DNA of 64,000 bases from Stenotrophomonas sp. Iso1 (lineage in GTDB: Bacteria > Pseudomonadota > Gammaproteobacteria > Xanthomonadales > Xanthomonadaceae). The stretch lies in contig NZ_JAODBT010000001.1 of the NCBI RefSeq assembly GCF_027497995.1, forward strand, positions 620,001 to 684,000. The letters run 5' to 3'. How positions within the stretch are numbered: position 1 is the stretch's first letter; each line of letters opens with the position of its first letter. Under the pieces are notes generated by a model. It worked only from the letters and a program-made list of their open reading frames with translations, was not told the origin of the DNA and searched no databases. The position numbers and the translations under genes are program-made. Positions 29,171-37,834 of this stretch are shown here, piece after piece.

Positions 29171-30514
29171 TCATTCGCGCGGGATGCCGTGACGGTCCAT
29201 GCGGCGGTACAGTGCCTGACGGCTCAAGCCCAGCTCGGCGGCCGCCTGGGCGATGACGCCACCGGCATGTTCCAGCGCAGCCATGATGCGCGCGCGATCC
29301 GGTTCTTCCGCACCCTGCGTGACCGGGCGTGCGGGCGCACGCGGCAGATTGAGATCAGCAACTTCCAGGCGCGGCCCCTGCGCAAGCAGGCTGGCACGTT
29401 GAATCACATTGCGTAGTTCGCGCACGTTGCCCGGCCAGTTATGCCGCTGCAGTGCCTGTGCGGCCTGCGGAGACAGCGCTTTGCCATCGTCGCCGAGGAA
29501 GTGGCGCGCCAGCGGCAGGATGTCCTCGCGGCGTTCGGCCAATGCCGGCAGCGCCAGTTCCACGGTGTTGAGGCGGTAGTAAAGGTCCTCGCGGAAGCTG
29601 CCATCGCGGATCATCGCGGGCAGGTCAGCATTGGTGGCGCTGACCACGCGCACTTTCACTTGGCGCTCCCGGTTGGAACCCAACCGTTCAAAGCGGCCGG
29701 TTTCCAGCACGCGCAGCAGTTTCATCTGGCCAGTGAGCGAGAGGTTGCCGATTTCGTCGAGGAACAGGGTGCCGCCGTCGGCGGCTTCGAACTTGCCTTC
29801 GCGTGCTTTGTTGGCGCCGGTATAGGCGCCGGCTTCGGCACCAAACAATTCGGCTTCGATCAGTTCAGACGGAATGGCGCCGCAGTTGAGGGCCACGAAC
29901 GGACCCTTGCGATTGGCAGAATTGGCCTGAATGATTTCGGCGATTTTTTCCTTGCCGGCGCCGTTGGGGCCGGTGATCAGCACCGGTAATTCCGAACGGG
30001 CCACCTGACAGGCCAGCGCGACCACGCGCTCGCTGGCCGGGTCAGCGAATACCAGCGAACGCAGGTCATAGCGCTCATGCAGGCTCTTGCGTTGGGCCAG
30101 TTCACGTTGCCGGCGGCGCGCGAGTTCGCGGCGGGTTTCGGCCAGCTCCATCAGGTTGTTGACGGTGGTCAGCAGGCGCCCGTCGTCCCACGGTTTGGCC
30201 AGATAGTCGGCGGCGCCGGCCTTGACCAGCTCCACTGCACTGTTCAGGTGCGTCCAGGCGGTCAGCAGGATGACCGGCAGGTCCGGGTGTGTGTCGCGGA
30301 TGTGCCGGAACAAGGCCTGGCCTTCTTCACCGGAGGTGGTATCGGCGGTGAAGTTCATGTCCTGCAGGACCAGGTCGAACTCCTGCTCTTGCAGCATCGC
30401 CAGCCCCTGCTCAGGCGAGGTGGCGTGGCGGGTCTCGATGTCGTGCAGAGAGAACAGCACGTCCAACGCGGTGGCCACGGCGGTGTTGTCGTCGATGATC
30501 AGGATCTGCGGCAT
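29171..30514 (-). CDS. NtrC-family sigma-54 response regulator with GAYTGA loop
   Basis: 447 residues. The receiver domain (1-125) has the acidic pocket D8-D9 and phosphoacceptor D52 in LVLQDMN. The AAA+ domain has a Walker A-like site GPNGAGKEKIA and Walker B GGTLFLDEIGNL. The sigma-54 contact loop reads GAYTGA (codons 29813-29830) instead of the usual GAFTGA. The C-terminal Fis HTH is AAAELGLSRQALYRRMDRHG. It should bind upstream dyads and activate sigma-54 polymerase; a matching promoter is found before the first gene of the cluster. It is followed by its kinase after ten bases. Confidence 0.92.
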   Translation of the reverse strand: MPQILIIDDNTAVATALDVLFSLHDIETRHATSPEQGLAMLQEQEFDLVLQDMNFTADTTSGEEGQALFRHIRDTHPDLPVILLTAWTHLNSAVELVKAGAADYLAKPWDDGRLLTTVNNLMELAETRRELARRRQRELAQRKSLHERYDLRSLVFADPASERVVALACQVARSELPVLITGPNGAGKEKIAEIIQANSANRKGPFVALNCGAIPSELIEAELFGAEAGAYTGANKAREGKFEAADGGTLFLDEIGNLSLTGQMKLLRVLETGRFERLGSNRERQVKVRVVSATNADLPAMIRDGSFREDLYYRLNTVELALPALAERREDILPLARHFLGDDGKALSPQAAQALQRHNWPGNVRELRNVIQRASLLAQGPRLEVADLNLPRAPARPVTQGAEEPDRARIMAALEHAGGVIAQAAAELGLSRQALYRRMDRHGIPRE

Positions 30515-30568
30515 CAGGTGTCGTAGGAAGCGGTGGGCGGGTGCCGGTTGGGCGGCGGAGTCAGCACA

Positions 30569-31792
30569 TTACACGCTGCGGGTGGCGCTGGCAGGTGGCA
30601 GGCGTGCGGCACGTCGCGCCGGCAGGAGTACCGCCAGTTGGCCGAGCAGGCCCAGTAGCAGCGCTGCAGCAGGAAGATAGGCCAGTGGCAGGCGCGGCAA
30701 TTCGTAATGCTGCATCAGCCATTGGTTGATCAACACTGCCAACAGCAGCCCACCGGTCAGGCCTACGCAGGTGAGCAGCAGGTTCTCGGCCAGGAAATGG
30801 CGCAGGATCTGCCCGCGCGTGGCTCCCAGGGCGCGGCGGATGCCGATCTGTCGGGTGCGCTGCTGAATCCAGTAACCGCTCAGGCTGGCGATGCCGATCA
30901 GGGTGATGGTGGCAACCACGGCGTTGACCGTTACCAACAGCCACACCGCCGCGCGACGTGAGCGCAGGCCGTCTGCACGCAACTTTTCGTAGTCGGAGAC
31001 AACAGGCTCGAAGCCCTTGGCGATTTGCCCGGCAAAGGTGGTCTGCAGCATGCCGGGGACGGCGTTGAGTACGGCGTCGCGCTGCGCGGCATCGGCGCGG
31101 ATGACGAAACTGAGCATCGGCAGGCCGGCCGCGCGATGCGGTAACAGAATGGCGTACTCGGCCTTGCCGTCGTCCAGCTCGGCCAGCTGATAGCGCATCA
31201 GGTGTGACACCACACCGACCACCACGTAATGGCCGCTGTCGTCGCCGGATGTCAGTGATTGGCCGACCGGGTTGTCGCTGCCGAACAACGTGCGTGCCAA
31301 CGACTCGGTGATGATGACCGGCGTGGTCGCGCCGCCGTCGCCGTCGCCCAGTTGCAGGTCGCTGTACTCGTCATCGAGGAAATCGCGACCACGGCTGAGC
31401 TGCAGGCCCAAGGTGTCGATGAGCTTGTCGCCGATGAAGCCACTGACCAGCAGGGTAGGGCCGTTGGCGGACTTGATGTCGTAGACCATGGTCAAGGTCT
31501 GCCGCATCGGCGCGCCGACGACGGCCGAGGCACGTTTGACCCCGGGAATGCCGGCCAGTGCATCGGCACCGGCGCGGGCCTGCGATGCCGTCCAGTTGCC
31601 GCCGCCACTGACCAACTGGTCAACGATGATGACTTCATTACGTGCGATGCCGTCGTTGGTGAGCAAGGGGCCAGCTTGCTGGACCAGCAGGAACAGCGTG
31701 TTGCAGAGGATGGCGCAGGCCACGGCGATCTGCAGCACGATCAGCCACGGCATCAACGGCTGGCGGCGCAGCGGCGAAATGAGATGGTTCAT
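30569..31792 (-). CDS. MacB/FtsX-like permease, type B, pair 4
   Basis: 407 residues. Type B topology: one N-terminal helix (LIVLQIAVACAILCNTLFLL), a large periplasmic domain of about 230 residues (MacB-PCD), three C-terminal helices and an ending of SATRSV. The coupling helix segment is IGIRRALGATRGQILRHFLA, which would contact the shared ATPase. It is more diverged from the other three B proteins and lacks the MDIRPIL start. It lies 13 bases after its type A partner and 54 bases before the response regulator gene. Confidence 0.88.
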   Translation of the reverse strand: MNHLISPLRRQPLMPWLIVLQIAVACAILCNTLFLLVQQAGPLLTNDGIARNEVIIVDQLVSGGGNWTASQARAGADALAGIPGVKRASAVVGAPMRQTLTMVYDIKSANGPTLLVSGFIGDKLIDTLGLQLSRGRDFLDDEYSDLQLGDGDGGATTPVIITESLARTLFGSDNPVGQSLTSGDDSGHYVVVGVVSHLMRYQLAELDDGKAEYAILLPHRAAGLPMLSFVIRADAAQRDAVLNAVPGMLQTTFAGQIAKGFEPVVSDYEKLRADGLRSRRAAVWLLVTVNAVVATITLIGIASLSGYWIQQRTRQIGIRRALGATRGQILRHFLAENLLLTCVGLTGGLLLAVLINQWLMQHYELPRLPLAYLPAAALLLGLLGQLAVLLPARRAARLPPASATRSV

Positions 31793-31805
31793 GCGATGAC
31801 CCCGT

Positions 31806-33137
31806 TCAAAGCGTCTTTACCTGCAGCGCAGGCTCCTGGCGTGCCGCGCGGATCGCGGGCAACAAGCCCACCAGCAGGCCCGTGAGCAATGCCAACAGCA
31901 ACAGCAGGGCGAACAGTGAGAGATTGAGCCGCGCCAGTGGCGCATACGCCTCGCCTTGTTGCCGCATCAGCCATAGGCCGCCGAGCGTCAGCGGCAGCGC
32001 CATCAGCCCGCCGAGCAGGCCGGCGAGGGTGGATTCCACCATGCAGGTGGCGATGATCGCGCGGCGCGGCGCGCCCAGTACACGGCGCACGCCGTGCTCG
32101 CTGGAGCGACGCAGGAAGCGTGCCGCCAGCAGGCCGGCGACGTTGACCAGGCACAACACCAGCAGGCCGATGGCCAGCCATAGATTCAGGCGCACGCTGT
32201 CCGGCACGACACGGTTGTGGTGCAGCCATTGCGGCATCGACAGCAAGCGCGTGGATGCGGGGCGCGCAAAGATGCCGGCCGCATGCCGATCAGCGGCGAA
32301 GTTCTGCAGGCTTTGTGCGTAGCTGTTCTGCTGCTCTGTGTTCTCAAGTTCGGCCCACAGCACCAGCCAGCGGCAGTGGTCCACGTTGACCTGATCAAAA
32401 CGGAAGCCGCCAAAGCCGGCACCATCGCAGACGCGGGTGCTGCTGATTTCGATGCCCGATGCCAGGGCGGCTTCGGCGGGCACGAATACCTCGTCACCCT
32501 CACCACGCCAGCCAGCGTCGCTGGAGGGCAGGAAGTGGGGGCGAGGACGCGGTGCCCAGCGCTCGCTGATGCCAATGACCCGGAAGGTGTGATTGCCCAG
32601 CCGAACTTCGCCGCCCGTGCCATCCTCGCGGCCAAGCAGGCGCTGGCTCAAGGCACGGCTGATGATCACCACCGGCGTGCGCGAAGCCTCTTCTTCTGGC
32701 GTCCAGAAACGCCCATGGCGCAGCGGCACAGCGAACATCGGCAGCATCGGGCCGATCGCCATCGTTGCCGAGACGTTGCGGCTGCTGCTGCCGTCGATGT
32801 TGGCAACCGTCACCGGTGCGGTGACCAGCGCCGTCTGACGGATGTCAGGACGCAACTGCTGCATGGCGCGCGCGTCAGCCAGTTTCCATAGCGGCGGTAC
32901 CGGCGTGCCATCGCCATAGCTGTCGGTCTCGCCGCTTTTTGCTGCCGCGCGGGAATCGGCCCAGGCGATGTGCAGCTTGTGGCTGACGCCAGGTAGTGGG
33001 TCGGCGCCCAGCACCGAGAGCAGAGTCAGCATGGTCATCACCGACGCCAACCCCAAGCCGAGTGTGAGTACCACCAGCGCCATCGTGCGTGGATGACGAA
33101 GACAGCCGCGCAGGCCGGTTTCCAGCGTGTAATTCAA
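31806..33137 (-). CDS. MacB/FtsX-like permease, type A, pair 4 (TTG start)
   Basis: 443 residues from a TTG at 33135-33137 preceded by AGGAGG. The TTG overlaps the stop of the upstream NTF2-like gene as TTGA, so it is coupled. Type A pattern: helix 1 ALVVLTLGLGLASVMTMLTL, a periplasmic domain with two cysteines (STRVCDGAG and VDHCRWLVLWAELE), then three helices with HGVRRVLGAPRRAII as coupling segment and C-terminus EPALQVKTL. It is the most divergent A protein. Longer in-frame starts are possible but lose the ribosome site. Confidence 0.85.
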   Translation of the reverse strand: MNYTLETGLRGCLRHPRTMALVVLTLGLGLASVMTMLTLLSVLGADPLPGVSHKLHIAWADSRAAAKSGETDSYGDGTPVPPLWKLADARAMQQLRPDIRQTALVTAPVTVANIDGSSSRNVSATMAIGPMLPMFAVPLRHGRFWTPEEEASRTPVVIISRALSQRLLGREDGTGGEVRLGNHTFRVIGISERWAPRPRPHFLPSSDAGWRGEGDEVFVPAEAALASGIEISSTRVCDGAGFGGFRFDQVNVDHCRWLVLWAELENTEQQNSYAQSLQNFAADRHAAGIFARPASTRLLSMPQWLHHNRVVPDSVRLNLWLAIGLLVLCLVNVAGLLAARFLRRSSEHGVRRVLGAPRRAIIATCMVESTLAGLLGGLMALPLTLGGLWLMRQQGEAYAPLARLNLSLFALLLLLALLTGLLVGLLPAIRAARQEPALQVKTL

Positions 33138-33628
33138 TCCCTTGCCTCCTGTGAAATGGAACGATGGGCATAGCTCATCACACGGGTGATCTGCCACTGA
33201 CCATCCTGCAGACGCCAGAGAATGGTGAAGTCGGCCAGGCCTTCGCATGTATGGGTTTTACTGTCGCAGAAGCGGTGCTGTCCACGTGCCAATGCGCCGA
33301 AATCCTTGATGGAAAACACTTCCAGCGTGCCGGGAATCAACTCGCGGGTGAAGTTGCCGCAAACATACTTGGCGGTGTTGGCCAGCATCGCCTCGCGGGT
33401 CCAGGTAACGCCGCCGGTGTCGTGATAGAACTCCACGGCCGGGTCAAAGTAGCCGGCATGCTTTTGCAGCTGTGCTGGATCGGCGCAGCGGTTGAAGCTG
33501 TCGAATACCTGGTAATCCAGCGCGGCGATGGTGTCCTGCAGCGAAGGCGCGGTGGCGTCGGCCGCCAGGGCGGTCGAGCCGGACAGCGGTGCCAGAATGA
33601 ACAGTAGATTCAACAGACGCTTGTTCAT
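33134..33628 (-). CDS. Exported NTF2-like/SnoaL-fold protein within the ABC cluster
   Basis: 164 residues from ATG 33628, giving a signal peptide (MNKRLLNLLFILAPLSGSTA, cleaved near ALAAD). The mature protein has the NTF2-like pattern: helix LQDTIAALDYQVFDSFNRC, then HAGYFDPAVEFYHDTGGVTW, and C-terminal strands ADFTILWRLQDGQWQITRVM. Three cysteines (RCAD, VCGNF, FCDSKTHTC) may form disulfides in the periplasm. Members of this fold bind small hydrophobic ligands or act as enzymes. It is the only non-transporter, non-regulatory gene in the cluster and its stop is fused to the next start (TTGA). A substrate-capturing role is inference. Confidence 0.8.
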   Translation of the reverse strand: MNKRLLNLLFILAPLSGSTALAADATAPSLQDTIAALDYQVFDSFNRCADPAQLQKHAGYFDPAVEFYHDTGGVTWTREAMLANTAKYVCGNFTRELIPGTLEVFSIKDFGALARGQHRFCDSKTHTCEGLADFTILWRLQDGQWQITRVMSYAHRSISQEARD

Positions 33629-33666
33629 GGATGCGGCTCGATCAGGGAACATGTGGATGCGAAGGC

Positions 33667-34890
33667 TCATGCGCTGCGTGTGGCCACGGCGGGGGGAATC
33701 GCTGCGGCGCGACGTGCCGGGCCGAACACGGCGATCTGCCCCAGAATCCACAGCACAATGGCGCTGGCTGGCAGGTAGGACAATGGCAGACGCGGCAGTT
33801 CATAGCGGCTCATCAACAGCATGTTCAATCCGTAGGCCAGCAACAGGCCGAGCACGATGCCGGCGCCGCTGAGGATGAAATTCTCCACCTGGAAGTAGCG
33901 CAGGATGTGCCGCTGCGTTGCCCCGAGCGCACGGCGGATGCCGATCTGTTTGGTGCGTTGCTGCACCCAGAAACTGGCCAGACCAATGATGCCGAAAGCG
34001 GTAACCGCCAGCAGGGCGATACACACGGCAAGCAGCAACCAGATCACCGCGCGGTCGCGACGATGGAAGTCGGCGCGCATCTGCGTCAGCGTGTCCTTCT
34101 GCTCGATAATGCGATTGGGGTCGGAGGCGTGCAGTGCAGCGACGGCGGCAGTGAGCACCGCCTCGCGTTGGTCCGGTGTGGTGCGCAATGCGTAGGCGCC
34201 GTTGGAGACGCGGATCGGGAAGACCATGGTGTGATAACGGTTGGCGAACGTCCCGGATTCACCCGGGGTCATCAGATCATTGACCACCCCGACCACCGGC
34301 GATGGCGGCTGCTTTTCCCCCCAGACATACACCGTCTTGCCAATGGCGCTTTGGCCAGAAAACAGTGTCTGAGCCAACGATCTGCTCAGGATGATGGCGG
34401 GCACCGACAGGCCGACCTTGTTGGGATCGAACGCGCTGTTCTCCAGGTACTCATCAGCGTTGAAGGCACGCCCTTCGATCACCCGCACTCCGAAGGTCTG
34501 CAGCAACTGTCCGTCGTCCATATAGAGCGAGGCGTGCGCGGTGGGGCGGGACTGATCAGGATCAAGGCGGACGTCCGAACCCCACACATTACTGCCATAG
34601 GGAACTTGGTTGATGCTGCTGGCTGCTTTCACTCCGGGCAGGGATGAAAGCGCTTGGATGTCCTGCTTGCGTAGTGCATCCATGTTGACGTCGGGCAGCA
34701 GGCTGCTGGTAGCCAGATACACCAGTTCGTCATTGGCGACGCCGCTATCGAGTTGAAGCTCGGCGACGCGGTTACTGATGATGAAGACTGCATTGCAGAT
34801 GATGGCGCAGCTCAATGCAATCTCAAGCACGATCAACAGCGAGGCGGTCTTGTGCCGCGACAGCGTGATGAGGATGGGGCGGATGTCGAT
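33667..34890 (-). CDS. MacB/FtsX-like permease, type B, pair 3, with apparent ATC start
   Basis: 407 residues if begun at the ATC codon at 34888-34890, the same length as the pair 2 and pair 4 B proteins. At that position the pair 2 gene has ATGGACATCCGC; here it reads ATCGACATCCGC, preceded by a good AAGGAG site. No ATG, GTG or TTG occurs in frame between the upstream stop and ATC. The first canonical start is TTG at 34834-34836, which would drop 18 residues but keep helix 1 (IVLEIALSCAIICNAVFI). The rest is intact: periplasmic domain, coupling segment IGIRRALGATQRHILRYF, ending AVATRSA. Either ATC is used weakly, TTG is used, or expression is impaired. Confidence 0.85.
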   Translation of the reverse strand: MDIRPILITLSRHKTASLLIVLEIALSCAIICNAVFIISNRVAELQLDSGVANDELVYLATSSLLPDVNMDALRKQDIQALSSLPGVKAASSINQVPYGSNVWGSDVRLDPDQSRPTAHASLYMDDGQLLQTFGVRVIEGRAFNADEYLENSAFDPNKVGLSVPAIILSRSLAQTLFSGQSAIGKTVYVWGEKQPPSPVVGVVNDLMTPGESGTFANRYHTMVFPIRVSNGAYALRTTPDQREAVLTAAVAALHASDPNRIIEQKDTLTQMRADFHRRDRAVIWLLLAVCIALLAVTAFGIIGLASFWVQQRTKQIGIRRALGATQRHILRYFQVENFILSGAGIVLGLLLAYGLNMLLMSRYELPRLPLSYLPASAIVLWILGQIAVFGPARRAAAIPPAVATRSA

Positions 34891-34993
34891 GGTCGTTCTC
34901 CTTGGACCGCAGTGGCGCGATGCGGTGCCCGGTGTTCAGCGGCGAATAGCGGGTGAATGCGAACGCTGGCTTGGGTGACCCATCGCTCTGCCA

Positions 34994-35078
34994 GGAATCA
35001 GTGGGGAGGAACCAGCAACCAGAAAGGGGGCAGCTTGGCTCTGCTCCCTACGGCTGTTGGTTCCTCTCCACTGGTTCC
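34994..35078 (-). repeat. Long imperfect hairpin in the gap between permease pair 3 genes
   Basis: Arms at 34994-35014 and 35058-35078 pair at about 19 of 21 positions (GGAATCAGTGGGGAGGAACC against its near complement), with an inner stem AGGGGGCAG/CTGCTCCCT. It lies between the pair 3 type A gene (ending 35135) and the following type B gene (starting 34890). It resembles the GGAACAGGG-type elements elsewhere in the window. Confidence 0.65.
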
Positions 35079-35134
35079 CTTCTTTCTGGCGTGGCACGTC
35101 TGATTTCTCACTTCTCTTCATTGGGTTCTCGCTC

Positions 35135-36448
35135 TCACTGACTCTTGAGCTGCAACGCGGGTGGAATCCGCATTGCGCGCCACGCCGGCAGCAGCCCGGC
35201 AAGCACACTGACCAGCAGGGCCAGAGCGAAGGTGAGCCCCAGCGTGGTGAGATCCATATGCGCCAAACGCGCATAGTCGTCTGGTTGCTGGCGGATCAGC
35301 CACAAACCGACGGCAGCGAAGCCCAGGCCGATGACCCCGCCCAACAGGCCGATGGTGCCGGCTTCCACCAGGCATTGTTTGAAGATGTCCCTGCGTGACG
35401 CGCCCAGCGAACGGCGTACGCCGATCTCCCCACTGCGACGCAGGAACTTGGCCAGCAACAGGCTCACCGTGTTGATCATGCAGACCAGCAGGAAGCCGAA
35501 AGCCAGCCACATCTGCAGGCGCACGTCGTTGGGCACGATACGGTTGAAGTCCAACCAGCTCATCACATTGTGCAGGCGCACGTTGGTGGGGCGTTCGAAG
35601 CGCCCGTTGGCACGTTGCGCATCCGAGTAGTCGGCGAGGTACTTCAGGTAGTCGGCGGCCTTCTGCGGCGAATCCAGCTCGACCCAGTATTGCAGCCACG
35701 CGCAGGGCGCATTGAGGCTGCGGTTGCCTTCGGCTTCGTCGTCGCTGATGCCCCAGCAGTTCATGTTGCCCTGTGTGTCCAAACGCAGATCCCGCGAAGT
35801 GGAGAACGGCAGGAATACCTGCTCGACGCCTCCGTAGCGTTGGTTGCTCAGGTCATAGAAACGCGGGGCTGGCTTCCAGTCTGCCGACACACCGACGACC
35901 CGGAAGGTGCCTTGCGGCAGACGCAGTTCCCGGCCGACGGCCTCTTCCGTGCCAAACAGCCTGGAAGCCAGCGTGTGATGGATGACGGCCACGCGCGCGC
36001 GTTCGTCATCGTCCTTGTTGTTCCATGCGTTGCCGCTGAGCAGCGGCACGTCGAACATCGGGAAAAAATCCGCCGACGTGTAACGGGCCGACGCGCGGAA
36101 TGGCTGGGCGACGTTGTCACTTGGCTGCAACGTCACCGAGCCACCGCTCATCAGTGCCTGCCGATCGCCGCGTTTTTGTCGCAGCAGCTCCTCGGCGTCG
36201 TACCGGCTCATCTGCTTCAGCGGGTCTTTGTCCAGCGTGGCGTCCTTGCCGAGAGTGCGTGGCTCCAGCTGCGGGTAAAACAACTGCGTGCTCTTGTGCG
36301 GAATGGGATCGCCCGAGAGCACGAAGTACAGGGCCAGCGTGGTCATCGTCGCGCCGATGCCGACCGCGATGGTCAGCACCATCAGGCTGGTCAGCACCTT
36401 GTTGCGGCCGAAGCTGCGTAGCGCCAGTTGCAGGTAGTAGCCGAACAT
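35135..36448 (-). CDS. MacB/FtsX-like permease, type A, pair 3
   Basis: 437 residues. It starts MFGYYLQLALRSFGRNKVLT, with helix 1 SLMVLTIAVGIGATMTTLAL, and then SGDPIPHKSTQLFYPQLE opens the periplasmic domain. Two conserved cysteines occur in GNMNCWG and APCAWLQYWVELD. Three C-terminal helices follow, with coupling segment EIGVRRSLGASRRDIFKQCL and the end PALQLKSQ. It is very similar to the pair 2 A protein, which implies duplication. It is 24 bases downstream of the pair 2 B gene. Confidence 0.9.
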   Translation of the reverse strand: MFGYYLQLALRSFGRNKVLTSLMVLTIAVGIGATMTTLALYFVLSGDPIPHKSTQLFYPQLEPRTLGKDATLDKDPLKQMSRYDAEELLRQKRGDRQALMSGGSVTLQPSDNVAQPFRASARYTSADFFPMFDVPLLSGNAWNNKDDDERARVAVIHHTLASRLFGTEEAVGRELRLPQGTFRVVGVSADWKPAPRFYDLSNQRYGGVEQVFLPFSTSRDLRLDTQGNMNCWGISDDEAEGNRSLNAPCAWLQYWVELDSPQKAADYLKYLADYSDAQRANGRFERPTNVRLHNVMSWLDFNRIVPNDVRLQMWLAFGFLLVCMINTVSLLLAKFLRRSGEIGVRRSLGASRRDIFKQCLVEAGTIGLLGGVIGLGFAAVGLWLIRQQPDDYARLAHMDLTTLGLTFALALLVSVLAGLLPAWRAMRIPPALQLKSQ

Positions 36449-36472
36449 GCGGTTCCTCTTGATCGTCCGTGA

Positions 36473-37696
36473 TCAGGCGCTGCGGGTGGCAACTGCCGGC
36501 GGAATGGCGGCGGCCTTGCGGGCCGGGCCGAACACGGCGATCTGGCCGAGCATCCACAGCAGCACCGCGCCAATGGGCAGGTACAGCAGCGGCAGGCGGG
36601 GCAGCTCATAGCGGCCCATCAGCCACTGGTTCAGCAGGTAGGCGAGCAACATGCCGACCACGATGCCGATGCCGGCCAACAGGAAGTTCTCGGTCTGGAA
36701 GTAACGCAGGATCTGCCCGCGGGTCGCACCCAGCGCACGGCGGATGCCGATCTGCTTGGTACGCTGCTGCACCCAGAAACTGGCCAGGCCGATGATGCCC
36801 AGTGCGGTCACCAGCAACAGCAGCACGCTGACGATCAGCAGCAGGCCGACCATGTCGCGGTCATCGGCGAAAAACTCGGCGCGGCCTTGCTCGAAGGTCA
36901 TTTTGCGCCAGGTCAGGCGGTTGGGGTCGTTCTTGTCCAACGCAGCCAATGCCTGCTTGAGCACTTCGTCACGACGGCCCGGTTCGCTGGTGCGGATCAG
37001 GAAGCTGCCGCCGTTGGAGAAGTTCATGCGGATCGGGAACATCACCGAACGCGTGCGGTCGTTGCTCTGCATGTTCGGCCGCACCAGCGCTTCCACCACG
37101 CCAATAATGGTCAGCGGGACGTTGGCCATGTAGATGGTCTTGCCAACGGCGCTGCCGTCCGGGAACAAGTGCTTGGCAACGGATTGGGTGACGATCACCG
37201 GCGAGCGCAGTGCACTCAAATCCTGTTCTTCTTCCAGCAGAGCACTGCTCTTGTACTCGTCGGCATGGAAGTCGCGGCCGGCAATCAATTTCAGGCCCAT
37301 GGTGGCAACAGATTCTTCGCCGACCATGTACTGCGCGGCGTTGATTGACTGTGCGTCCGGATCCGGAGTGACGGCGAAGCCGCTGTTCCAGGAGCCATTC
37401 TGGAACGGCAGCTGGTTGACGATGGCGGCCTTTTCGACGCCGGCGATGCCGCGCAGTGATGCGAGGTCTTCGGCGGTGCGCGCATCGGCGTCCACCTGTT
37501 TGCCAATGCCGCTGAGCGCAATCTCAATCAGGCGGTTGTCGTCCATGCCGCTGGGCATGTTCATGGTGTCGATACGCTGGGAGACGATGAACAACGCATT
37601 GCAGATGATCGCGCAGCTCAATGCGATCTCGAGCACGATCAGGGCAGCGGCGGTTTTATGCCGGGTCAATGTGGAGAGAATCGGGCGGATGTCCAT
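36473..37696 (-). CDS. MacB/FtsX-like permease, type B, pair 2
   Basis: 407 residues. It starts MDIRPILSTLTRHKTAAALI with helix 1 VLEIALSCAIICNALFIVS. The periplasmic domain contains FHADEYKSSALLEEEQD. Three C-terminal helices follow, including ASFWVQQRTKQIGIRRALGA, whose second half is the coupling segment, and the end AVATRSA. It has an intact GGAGAAC-spaced ATG, used here as reference for the altered start of the pair 3 gene. Confidence 0.9.
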   Translation of the reverse strand: MDIRPILSTLTRHKTAAALIVLEIALSCAIICNALFIVSQRIDTMNMPSGMDDNRLIEIALSGIGKQVDADARTAEDLASLRGIAGVEKAAIVNQLPFQNGSWNSGFAVTPDPDAQSINAAQYMVGEESVATMGLKLIAGRDFHADEYKSSALLEEEQDLSALRSPVIVTQSVAKHLFPDGSAVGKTIYMANVPLTIIGVVEALVRPNMQSNDRTRSVMFPIRMNFSNGGSFLIRTSEPGRRDEVLKQALAALDKNDPNRLTWRKMTFEQGRAEFFADDRDMVGLLLIVSVLLLLVTALGIIGLASFWVQQRTKQIGIRRALGATRGQILRYFQTENFLLAGIGIVVGMLLAYLLNQWLMGRYELPRLPLLYLPIGAVLLWMLGQIAVFGPARKAAAIPPAVATRSA

Positions 37697-37834
37697 GGTG
37701 TTCTCCGTGGAGCCTGGGAATAGGGAAGAGGAAGGCGGTGAGGGGCGGGCAACCGGACAAAGCGGAGGTGCGGGTCCAGAGCGGGTTGTGCGCTGCGCGC
37801 ACGTGCCGACGCCGGACCGGCGGGAGCGTCCGCG

